Source: DASVBJ01 sp036375895 (GTDB lineage Bacteria > Actinomycetota > Actinomycetes > JACCUZ01). From it: a DNA stretch of 7,331 bases. The stretch is from NCBI GenBank assembly GCA_036375895.1, contig DASVBJ010000398.1, positions 1 through 7,331 of the forward strand. The letters run 5' to 3'. Positions 1 to 4,701 of this stretch are shown in pieces. Position numbers and translations under genes: made by a program. Positions within the stretch are counted from its first letter, which is position 1; each line of letters begins with the position of its first letter. The notes beneath the pieces were generated by a model. That model did no database searches. It was given only the letters and a program-made list of their open reading frames with translations, and was not told the origin of the DNA.

Positions 1-458
1 GCCACGAGCCCGCCCATCGAGTGGCCGACCAGCACCAGCCGCGCGTCCCGGTTGCCGCTGCGCGCCCGCCAGTCGTGCAGCCACCGCGGCGCCTGCTCGG
101 CCAGGCGCTGCGCGGCGCGACGGTTGTCCCGCCGCCAGTCGTAGGGGAAGTCGAAGTAGTTCTCGCCTTCGACCAGCCCCAGGTCGGCGACCAGGCGCGC
201 CCTGACCTTCGTGTAGCCGTCGATCTTCCACAGCCCAGGGACGAGGTGGACGTCGGAGACCAGCCGCGGCGCCGTGACGCCGTCGTCCGCGTCGTCGCTC
301 GCGAGCTCGAGGTCCTGGATGCTGCGGCCCAGGGAGAGCACCGCCTGCAGCGCCGCGCCGGGGCTGACCGCCCACACGTCGCGCCCGTCTCGGCGCAGGA
401 CGCTGCCGGTGATGCCCGGCAGCAGCACCACGACATCGCCGCAGGTGCGCCTCGTCAC
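1..458 (-). CDS. LCAT-like alpha/beta hydrolase (lipase/acyltransferase family), C-terminus off the left edge
   Basis: This is the N-terminal 152 codons of a minus-strand gene running off the left edge. The protein begins VTRRTCGDVVVLLPGITGS; PGITGS (residues 14-19) fits the oxyanion-hole strand-loop of lecithin:cholesterol acyltransferase-like hydrolases. Residues 101-113 carry a YFDFPYDWRRDNR block, also typical of that family, and residues 145-150 are the nucleophile elbow GHSMGG, with Ser147 as probable catalytic serine. The Asp and His of the triad lie beyond the window. The GTG start at 458 is chosen because a strong Shine-Dalgarno (GGGGAGG) ends five bases before it. No signal peptide or membrane segment is visible, so it is probably cytoplasmic. 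By family it would hydrolyse or transfer an acyl ester, but the substrate cannot be read from sequence. It diverges from the acetyltransferase gene across 132 bp. Family call firm, exact role open. Confidence 0.85.
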   Translation of the reverse strand, partial: MTRRTCGDVVVLLPGITGSVLRRDGRDVWAVSPGAALQAVLSLGRSIQDLELASDDADDGVTAPRLVSDVHLVPGLWKIDGYTKVRARLVADLGLVEGENYFDFPYDWRRDNRRAAQRLAEQAPRWLHDWRARSGNRDARLVLVGHSMGGLV

Positions 459-515
459 CGTGACCTCCCCACCACGCCAGCACACGGCGTCCGCCGTGAC
501 TGCCAGGTCACGCTC

Positions 516-544
516 AGTGTTGCCGCGGCGACCGGGGCTGACAA
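516..544 (-). promoter_or_regulatory. Sigma70-type promoter for the LCAT-like hydrolase
   Basis: Read on the minus strand: TTGTCA (544-539; five of six matches to TTGACA), a 17-base spacer, then AACACT (521-516; A at position 2 and T at position 6 fit TANNNT). The expected start of transcription is near 509, giving a leader of about 50 bases that carries the gene's Shine-Dalgarno. This is a consensus match only. Confidence 0.45.
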
Positions 545-590
545 GGGACCTGCGGCCCGCACGGCCCACCGGGTCCGGTTGGATCGGGAC

Positions 591-1106
591 ATGAGCACCG
601 CCGCGGACCCACACGCCGCCGCCGCCCTCGTGGTGCGCCCGGCCCGGCCCGACGACGTGCCCGCCGTGCTCGGGCTGATCCACGAGCTGGCGGAGTACGA
701 GCGGGCGGCGCACGAGGTGCGCGCCACCGAGCAGTCGCTGCACGACGCGCTGTTCGCCGAGCACCCGGCCGCCTTCTGCCACGTCGCGGAGCAGGGCGGG
801 CAGGTGGGCGGCTTCGCCTTGTGGTTCCTCAACTTCTCGACGTGGCTCGGCCGCCACGGCATCTACCTCGAGGACCTCTACGTACGCCGGGACCTGCGCG
901 GCCGGGGCGCCGGCCGGGCCCTGCTCGCCGAGCTGGCCCGGATCTGCGTCGACCGCGGCTACGGACGGCTCGAGTGGTGGGTGCTCGACTGGAACGCCGA
1001 TGCGCACGGCTTCTACCGCCGGCTCGGCGCGGTCCCCATGGACGAGTGGACGGTGTGGCGGCTCACGGGCGACGCGCTCGACACCCTCGGCCGGCCCGCG
1101 CCCTGA
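591..1106 (+). CDS. GNAT N-acetyltransferase, SSAT2/thialysine-acetyltransferase type
   Basis: A 171-residue cytoplasmic acetyltransferase that would transfer acetyl from acetyl-CoA to an amine. Visible GNAT features: the N-terminal VRPARPDD strand-turn (residues 15-22), the YLEDLYV strand (92-98), motif A with the CoA-pyrophosphate loop RGRGAGRALL (103-112), the RLEWWVLDWN block (126-135) and the motif-B FYRRLGA (141-147). The EDLYV...RG.G.G...EWWVLDWN...FYR.LGA pattern is that of the spermidine/spermine acetyltransferase-like branch including SSAT2 and thialysine N-epsilon-acetyltransferases, so a small diamine or amino acid is the likely substrate; this is inferred. The ATG at 591 is favoured because homology begins soon after it. 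There is no Shine-Dalgarno; a TTGGAT lies six bases before the ATG, a weak hint of a leaderless mRNA. The reading frame stays open upstream to about 21, but that part is antisense to the hydrolase. Confidence 0.88.
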   Translation: MSTAADPHAAAALVVRPARPDDVPAVLGLIHELAEYERAAHEVRATEQSLHDALFAEHPAAFCHVAEQGGQVGGFALWFLNFSTWLGRHGIYLEDLYVRRDLRGRGAGRALLAELARICVDRGYGRLEWWVLDWNADAHGFYRRLGAVPMDEWTVWRLTGDALDTLGRPAP

Positions 1107-1119
1107 CCGACGCGACACC

Positions 1120-1140
1120 GGCTCGGGGCACGGACGAGCC
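1120..1140 (+). terminator. Weak hairpin after the GNAT gene
   Basis: GGCTCG (1120-1125) pairs with CGAGCC (1135-1140) across a nine-base loop, starting 14 bases after the GNAT stop. There is no T-tract. It may act as a short actinobacterial-type terminator, or may be a chance repeat in GC-rich DNA. In the rest of the 205-base gap up to 1311 I see only the Shine-Dalgarno of the next gene and no convincing promoter. Confidence 0.25.
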
Positions 1141-1298
1141 CGTCGACGCCTTCTGCACCGGCGGCTCCAGTGGCAGGCTCGGGGGAGACGGCCGGGTCGG
1201 CGGCCGGCAGCACGGGAATGGACCCCTCCGGTACGGCGGGGCGCCGGACCCGGCATGTACCGTTCAGGCTGGCCGTCAGGTGCGGTTTGGGGAGATCC

Positions 1299-1304
1299 AG
1301 GAGG
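1299..1304 (+). promoter_or_regulatory. Shine-Dalgarno that places the rsbW start at GTG 1312
   Basis: AGGAGG is a full consensus ribosome binding site. It lies one base before an in-frame ATG (1306), too close for initiation, but seven bases before the in-frame GTG at 1312, which is optimal. The GTG is therefore the better start, and the two-codon-longer ATG version is probably wrong. Confidence 0.7.
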
Positions 1305-1311
1305 CATGAGG

Positions 1312-1749
1312 GTGAGCGAACGCGTCGTCACGAGTGACACCGCCGCGGGCGGTGCCGAGGCCGGCGTGGAGGACTCGGTCGAGATCCGCCTGCCCGCGGA
1401 CTCGGCCTATCTGTCCGTGCTGCGTACGGCGACCGCGGGCCTGGCGGCCCGCCTGGACTTCACCCTCGACGAGATCGAGGACCTCCGCATCGCCGTCGAC
1501 GAGGCCTGCGCCATGCTGCTGCCCCAGGCGCTCGACGGGGCCCAGCTGACCTGCCGGTTCCACCTCGCTCCCGACACGCTGGAGGTCACGGTCACGATCC
1601 CGACGACCCACGGCCGACTGCCCGAGAAGGAGACCTTCTCGTGGACGGTGCTGACCGCCCTCGCCGGGGAGGTCGACACGGGCAGCGACGACGAGCGCCA
1701 GGTGTGGATCCGGCTGCGCAAGCGTCGCGGCGTGGCGGGCAACGCATGA
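1312..1749 (+). CDS. rsbW: Anti-sigma factor, RsbW/UsfX type (HATPase fold)
   Basis: A 145-residue GHKL-fold protein expected to bind and inactivate the sigma factor encoded immediately downstream. The fold is seen in the DEIEDLRIAVDEACAMLL helix (residues 53-70) and the C-terminal strand-helix FSWTVLTALA (109-118), a motif I recall from mycobacterial UsfX, followed by a VWIRLRKRR strand. The N-box is degenerate: the canonical EAC-T-N of RsbW reads EACAM here, so the Mg-binding Asn is Met68. No clear DxGxG loop is visible either. From memory UsfX also lacks the Asn (VDEVCTRL). It may therefore bind its sigma without the classical ATP/kinase cycle, or bind ATP differently. The stop codon overlaps the sigma start (ATGA, 1746-1749), so the pair is translationally coupled and made in matched amounts. 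Release is expected through STAS anti-anti-sigma proteins encoded elsewhere. Confidence 0.88.
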   Translation: MSERVVTSDTAAGGAEAGVEDSVEIRLPADSAYLSVLRTATAGLAARLDFTLDEIEDLRIAVDEACAMLLPQALDGAQLTCRFHLAPDTLEVTVTIPTTHGRLPEKETFSWTVLTALAGEVDTGSDDERQVWIRLRKRRGVAGNA

Positions 1750-2615
1750 CCCGTCCTGCCGAGCAGACCACCGGGGAGCAGGCCGCCGTGCCGTCCCAGG
1801 TCCCGCCCGAGCCCGCCGAGGAGCAGGAGCCGGAGCAGGGCAGCTCGCGGCTGTCCGTCGACCGCGAGCGCACCCGGGAACTGTTCGTCGAGCTGCAGTC
1901 CGCCCCGGAGGGCGACCCACGCCGCCAGCGGGCCCGCGACGCCCTGGTCGAGCAGCACCTGCCGCTGGTCGAGCACCTCGCCCGTCGGTTCCGCAACCGG
2001 GGCGAGCCCTACGACGACCTCGTGCAGGTCGCGACGATCGGGCTGATCAAGTCCGTCGACCGGTTCGACCTCGAGCGCGGGGTCGAGTTCTCGACGTACG
2101 CGACCCCGACCATCGTCGGGGAGATCAAGCGACACTTCCGGGACAAGGGCTGGGCCGTGCGGGTGCCCAGGCGGCTCCAGGAGCTGCGCCTGTCGCTCGC
2201 CTCGGCGACCAGCGAGCTGTCCCAGCGGCAGGGCCGCGCCCCCACGGTCTCCGAGCTCGCCGCCCACCTCAAGATCAGCGAGGAGGAGGTCCTCGAGGGC
2301 CTCGAGTCCGCGAACGCCTACAGCACCCTCTCGCTCGACGCCGGCGACTCGGGCAGCGGCGACGAGCCGATGCCGGTCGCCGAGACGCTGGGCGTCGAGG
2401 ACGAGTCGCTCGAGGGCGTCGAGTACCGCGAGTCGCTCAAGCCGATGCTCGAGCGGCTACCGCCGCGGGAGAAGAAGATCCTCATGCTGAGGTTCTTCCG
2501 GAACATGACCCAGTCGGAGATCGCGGCCGAGATCGGCATCTCGCAGATGCACGTGTCGCGGCTGCTGGCCCGCACGCTCGCCCAGCTGCGCGAGGGCCTG
2601 CTCGTCGAGGAGTGA
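1746..2615 (+). CDS. sigF: RNA polymerase sigma factor, SigB/SigF/SigG family (group 3)
   Basis: A 289-residue alternative sigma factor that directs RNA polymerase to stress or stationary-phase promoters. Region 2 (about residues 60-143) has YDDLVQVATIGLIKSVDRFD and ends with the -10-recognising GWAVRVPRR segment. Region 3 (about 144-200) contains SELSQRQGRAPTVSELAAHL. Region 4 (about 225-289) has LERLPPREKKILMLRFF and the -35-binding helix-turn-helix MTQSEIAAEIGISQMHVSRL (from 254). The first 50 residues are a low-complexity, Glu/Gln/Pro-rich tail. The ATG at 1746 overlaps the rsbW stop. An in-frame GTG at 1788, nine bases after GGGGAG, is an alternative that would trim 14 residues from the tail. 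The paired upstream anti-sigma gene supports SigF over the housekeeping or ECF classes. Family promoters read roughly GTTT-N15-17-GGGTAT; one candidate lies in this window before whiB1. Confidence 0.93.
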   Translation: MTRPAEQTTGEQAAVPSQVPPEPAEEQEPEQGSSRLSVDRERTRELFVELQSAPEGDPRRQRARDALVEQHLPLVEHLARRFRNRGEPYDDLVQVATIGLIKSVDRFDLERGVEFSTYATPTIVGEIKRHFRDKGWAVRVPRRLQELRLSLASATSELSQRQGRAPTVSELAAHLKISEEEVLEGLESANAYSTLSLDAGDSGSGDEPMPVAETLGVEDESLEGVEYRESLKPMLERLPPREKKILMLRFFRNMTQSEIAAEIGISQMHVSRLLARTLAQLREGLLVEE

Positions 2616-2657
2616 CGGCGGCCGGCAGGTGCTGCTGTACCAACCGGCACACGAGGC

Positions 2658-2683
2658 GGCCACGTCGGCAGCGAAACGTGGCC
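2658..2683. terminator. Inverted repeat between the convergent sigma and membrane-protein genes
   Basis: GGCCACGT (2658-2665) is perfectly repeated inverted as ACGTGGCC (2676-2683) with a ten-base loop, 42 bases after the sigma stop. CCTCTCTGTGTG follows soon after but there is no true T-run. A smaller repeat, GGGGC/GCCCC (2730-2748), sits eight bases past the stop of the minus-strand membrane gene. These may be terminators for the two convergent genes. The 141-bp gap holds nothing else I can recognise. Confidence 0.4.
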
Positions 2684-2756
2684 AGAACGGCCTCTCTGTG
2701 TGCCGCTCGGTACGCCAGGACCGTGGCACGGGGCTGGGCGGCGGCCCCGGCCGGGC

Positions 2757-3131
2757 TCACTCCTCGAGGGCGTGCGACACCGCAGGCGTGAACAGCAGCA
2801 CCGTCACCGCGACGGCCCACAGCAGCAGCGGCAGCCCGACGTACCACCGGCCGCCCTGCAGCAGCCCGACCGCCACGGGCACGGCCAGCAGCTGGATGAC
2901 CAGGGCGGGTGACCGCGCCCAGCGGCGGGCTCCCGCCAGGCCCCGCGCGACCAGCACCAGGCCCACCCCGCAGATCAGCGCGATGATGCTCGCGGCGACA
3001 GCTCCGGCCCGGTCGGCGGCGTCGGCGACGAACAGCTCGACCACGTAGAAGACGGCGACGCCCACCAGCCCCAGCGCCTGGAGCAGCACGAGCAGGGCGA
3101 CGGCACGCAGCGGGGTGGGGGCGGTCGGCAC
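2757..3131 (-). CDS. Small four-helix integral membrane protein of unknown function
   Basis: A 124-residue hydrophobic protein. Four membrane spans can be read: about residues 10-35 (LRAVALLVLLQALGLVGVAV), 43-62 (VAASIIALICGVGLVLVA), 74-92 (SPALVIQLLAVPVAVGLL) and 97-118 (VGLPLLLWAVAVTVLLF). Short polar links include the basic GARRWARSP between spans 2 and 3. The C-terminus is acidic (HALEE). No catalytic motif is visible and I cannot assign a function. The GTG at 3131 is chosen because the TM1-leading sequence PTAPTPLRAV follows it and a TAGGGT -10 element lies eight bases upstream. The same frame stays open far upstream, but that part is antisense to the lipid kinase. Position beside a DAGK-family gene and whiB1 matches the integral membrane protein Rv3217c of M. 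tuberculosis as I recall it, which suggests conserved linkage. Confidence 0.75.
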   Translation of the reverse strand: MPTAPTPLRAVALLVLLQALGLVGVAVFYVVELFVADAADRAGAVAASIIALICGVGLVLVARGLAGARRWARSPALVIQLLAVPVAVGLLQGGRWYVGLPLLLWAVAVTVLLFTPAVSHALEE

Positions 3132-3139
3132 GGCTCCGG

Positions 3140-3145
3140 ACCCTA
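3140..3145 (-). promoter_or_regulatory. -10 element for a leaderless mRNA of the membrane protein
   Basis: On the minus strand TAGGGT (3145-3140) fits TANNNT and is followed by eight bases and then the GTG start at 3131. Transcription would begin at or next to the start codon. No Shine-Dalgarno of useful spacing is present (a GGAG lies only two bases before the GTG). No clear -35 was found. Confidence 0.45.
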
Positions 3146-3154
3146 TCCGGCGGC

Positions 3155-3160
3155 TACCCT
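3155..3160 (+). promoter_or_regulatory. -10 element for a leaderless mRNA of the lipid kinase
   Basis: TACCCT fits TANNNT and ends seven bases before the ATG at 3168, so the start of transcription would coincide with the start codon. The only purine-rich stretch before the ATG (GGGG, 3163-3166) is one base away, too close to serve as a ribosome binding site. This -10 and the opposite-strand -10 at 3140-3145 are nine bases apart, so polymerases at the two promoters would clash. Confidence 0.5.
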
Positions 3161-3167
3161 GCGGGGC

Positions 3168-4112
3168 ATGAGGGCATTGCTCGTGGTCAACCCCAACGCC
3201 ACGGCGACCTCGCATCGCACCCGCGAGGTGCTCACGGCAGCCCTCGACCGGGACCTGAAGCTCGAGGTGGTCCACACCGAACGGCGCGGTCACGCGACCC
3301 GGCTGGCCACCCGCGCTCGGGTCGACGGCGTGGACGTGATCGTCGTCCTCGGCGGCGACGGCACCGTCAACGAGGTCGTCAACGGGCTGCTCGCCGACGG
3401 CCCGCACGCCAGGGTGCCCGACCTGGCGGTCGTCCCGGGCGGCGGCACCAACGTGTTCGCCCGGTCGCTCGGGCTGCCGACCGACCCGGTGGAGGCGACC
3501 GGCTCCCTCCTGGAGGCCTTGCGCGCCGACGCCCGCCGGACGATCGGCCTGGCCCGGGCGGACGACCGCTGGTTCACCTTCTGCGCCGGGCTCGGGCTCG
3601 ACGCGGAGGTGGTCGCGGCCATCGACCGGCGCCGCAGCGAAGGGCGCCCTGCCGCGCCGCGGCACTTCGTCGCCGAGGCGGTCAGGGCGTTCTTCGCCAG
3701 CACCGACCGTCGCCATCCTGCCCTGACGCTGCTCCGGCCCGGGCTGCCACCCGAGGAGGGGCTGTTCCTGGCCATCGTGGCCAACACCTCCCCGTGGACC
3801 TACCTCGGCGACCACCCGGTCCAGCCCTGCCCGGACGCGTCCTTCGACGCCGGCCTCGACCTGTACGCCGTGCGCAGGCTGCGGACGCTGGCCACCCTGC
3901 GCCAGGCGCGCCAGCTGCTCGCCCGGCCGCGCCCCGGCGGGCCTCGCGGCAGGCAGGTGCTGAGCGTCCACGATGCACCCGGGTTCACTCTGTCGGCGGC
4001 GCGGCCAGTGGCCTTCCAGGTCGACGGCGAGCCACTCGGCGAGCGGACCGAGGTGTCCTTCACGGCCCACCCGGAGGCCCTGCGGGTGGTCTGCTTCCCG
4101 CCGGTCGAATAG
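3168..4112 (+). CDS. Diacylglycerol kinase-family lipid kinase
   Basis: A 314-residue protein of the diacylglycerol/sphingosine/YegS lipid kinase superfamily, which phosphorylates a lipid hydroxyl using a nucleoside triphosphate at the membrane surface. Visible are the N-terminal strand LLVVNPNA (residues 4-11), the nucleotide-binding VVLGGDGTVNEVVNGL (59-74, with GGDGT at 62-66) and the second phosphate loop VVPGGGTNVFARSLGLP (88-104), equivalent to PxGTxNDxAR with Val in place of the usual Asp. The C-terminal beta-sandwich ends in FQVDGEPLG, the usual VDGE element of the family. No signal peptide or membrane span is seen. The lipid acceptor is not predictable; phosphatidate recycling or a role in cell-envelope lipids is possible. 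The gene is divergent from the small membrane protein and codirectional with whiB1, 291 bp upstream of it. It resembles the gene preceding whiB1 in mycobacteria (Rv3218), from memory. Confidence 0.88.
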   Translation: MRALLVVNPNATATSHRTREVLTAALDRDLKLEVVHTERRGHATRLATRARVDGVDVIVVLGGDGTVNEVVNGLLADGPHARVPDLAVVPGGGTNVFARSLGLPTDPVEATGSLLEALRADARRTIGLARADDRWFTFCAGLGLDAEVVAAIDRRRSEGRPAAPRHFVAEAVRAFFASTDRRHPALTLLRPGLPPEEGLFLAIVANTSPWTYLGDHPVQPCPDASFDAGLDLYAVRRLRTLATLRQARQLLARPRPGGPRGRQVLSVHDAPGFTLSAARPVAFQVDGEPLGERTEVSFTAHPEALRVVCFPPVE

Positions 4113-4119
4113 TCCGTTT

Positions 4120-4135
4120 GCACCGTTTGCGGTGC
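4120..4135 (+). terminator. Short hairpin after the lipid kinase
   Basis: GCACCG (4120-4125) and CGGTGC (4130-4135) form a six-base-pair stem with a TTTG loop, starting eight bases after the stop codon. No T-tract follows. It may be a weak terminator separating the kinase from whiB1. Confidence 0.35.
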
Positions 4136-4208
4136 CGCTGAGAACAGTGCGAGCGGACCATCTGTGACGAAGACGACACAGGTAGCCAGAAAAAGGTGCG
4201 CTAGGGGC

Positions 4209-4237
4209 TTGTCTGACCCCCCTTCCTTTGCCAGGGT
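4209..4237 (+). promoter_or_regulatory. Candidate housekeeping-sigma promoter for whiB1
   Basis: TTGTCT (4209-4214), a 17-base spacer, then CAGGGT (4232-4237), preceded by TGC, which makes an extended -10. The predicted start is near 4244, which would give whiB1 a leader of about 160 bases containing the repeats listed below. The first base of the -10 is off consensus. Confidence 0.35.
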
Positions 4238-4249
4238 TGGAGATCAGGA

Positions 4250-4275
4250 GTTCAGGAGCGCGTGCATCGGGGTAT
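4250..4275 (+). promoter_or_regulatory. Candidate SigF/SigB-type promoter upstream of whiB1
   Basis: GTTC (4250-4253), 16 bases, GGGTAT (4270-4275). The family consensus is GTTT-N15-17-GGGTAT, so the -10 is a full match and the -35 differs at one base. The predicted transcription start is near 4282. A sigma factor of this family is encoded 1.6 kb upstream. I saw no other GTTT/GGGTA pair of this quality in the window. Confidence 0.45.
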
Positions 4276-4280
4276 GCACG
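4261..4280. repeat. Perfect inverted repeat overlapping the SigF-like -10
   Basis: CGTGCAT (4261-4267) is repeated inverted as ATGCACG (4274-4280) around CGGGGT. The right arm covers the last two bases of the candidate -10. It could be an operator that blocks this promoter. If transcription starts upstream near 4244, it could instead form a hairpin in the leader. Confidence 0.45.
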
Positions 4281-4305
4281 GCCCGGCAAGCCCAGAGCGG
4301 ACGGG

Positions 4306-4319
4306 GGACCGAAAGGTCC
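4306..4319 (+). repeat. GAAA-tetraloop hairpin in the presumed whiB1 leader
   Basis: GGACC-GAAA-GGTCC: a five-base-pair perfect stem closed by C-G and capped by a GNRA tetraloop, which is unusually stable in RNA. It lies 85 bases before the start codon and downstream of both candidate promoters, so it would be in the mRNA leader. A role is not known. Confidence 0.35.
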
Positions 4320-4340
4320 ACCGTTTTCAATGGGCTCGCT

Positions 4341-4356
4341 CGTGAACCCGTTCACA
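4341..4356. promoter_or_regulatory. CRP/GlxR-type binding site before whiB1
   Basis: CGTGAACCCGTTCACA matches the CRP consensus TGTGA-N6-TCACA at nine of ten defined positions; its core GTGAAC-CC-GTTCAC is a perfect palindrome. The centre is about 55 bases before the whiB1 ATG and downstream of both candidate promoters, a position that suits repression or roadblock better than activation unless another start site exists. M. tuberculosis whiB1 is a known target of the cAMP receptor protein, which supports the call. Confidence 0.5.
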
Positions 4357-4403
4357 AGCCCCCCTGCCCGACTGAGCACGACGAACGACGAGGAGTGACG
4401 CGC

Positions 4404-4655
4404 ATGGACTGGCGCCACCGCGCAGCCTGCCGCGACGAGGACCCCGAGCTGTTCTTCCCCATCGGCAACACGGGTCCGGCCCTGCTGCAGATCGAGGAGG
4501 CCAAGGCGGTGTGCCGCCGGTGCTCCGTCATGGAGGTCTGCCTGCAGTGGGCCCTCGAGTCCGGCCAGGACGCCGGCGTGTGGGGCGGCATGAGCGAGGA
4601 CGAGCGACGCGCCCTCAAGCGCCGCACCGCCCGCAACCGCGCCCGCACGGCCTGA
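4404..4655 (+). CDS. whiB1: WhiB1-type iron-sulfur transcription regulator
   Basis: An 83-residue WhiB-like protein. The four cluster-binding cysteines are C9, C37, C40 and C46 (C-X27-C-X2-C-X5-C), the same positions as in M. tuberculosis WhiB1. They are followed by the GVWGG turn (58-62), which in this family contacts the housekeeping sigma factor's region 4, and a basic DNA-binding tail (RRALKRRTARNRARTA). The N-terminus MDWRHRAACRDEDPELFFP is close to the WhiB1/WblE branch, and length and cysteine spacing fit that branch rather than WhiB2 or WhiB3. The [4Fe-4S] protein acts with the sigma-A holoenzyme, and in mycobacteria the cluster reacts with nitric oxide. The start is supported by AGGAG (4391-4395) eight bases upstream. 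The gene is monocistronic, ending at a strong hairpin shared with the convergent pdtaS. Confidence 0.95.
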   Translation: MDWRHRAACRDEDPELFFPIGNTGPALLQIEEAKAVCRRCSVMEVCLQWALESGQDAGVWGGMSEDERRALKRRTARNRARTA

Positions 4656-4664
4656 CCCATCTCG

Positions 4665-4699
4665 GCACGAAGCCCCGGCCCCGGGCCGGGGCTTCGTGC
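4665..4699. terminator. Shared bidirectional terminator, 16-bp perfect stem
   Basis: GCACGAAGCCCCGGCC (4665-4680) and its exact inverted copy (4684-4699) enclose a three-base loop. The stem starts nine bases after the whiB1 stop and, on the other strand, two bases after the pdtaS stop, so it can end both transcripts. No T-tract follows on either side; this is the I-shaped hairpin type common in actinobacteria. Confidence 0.9.
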
Positions 4700-4701
4700 T
4701 G

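Noticed and set aside
21..590. N-terminal extension of the acetyltransferase by 190 codons
   Set aside because: The extension is antisense to the hydrolase with its own motifs and ribosome site, and the GNAT domain is complete from 591.
1196..1219. SigF autoregulatory promoter upstream of rsbW (GTCG-N14-GGGAAT)
   Set aside because: Both elements are off consensus and the spacer is short. I see no convincing promoter for the operon in this gap.
4163..4180. Second CRP-like site TGTG-N10-CACA before whiB1
   Set aside because: The consensus requires eight bases between TGTG and CACA; with ten the half-sites are out of phase.
4342..4355. LexA/SOS box reading of GTGAACCCGTTCAC
   Set aside because: Actinobacterial SOS boxes need GAAC-N4-GTTC; the spacer here is two bases. 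The CRP spacing fits much better.
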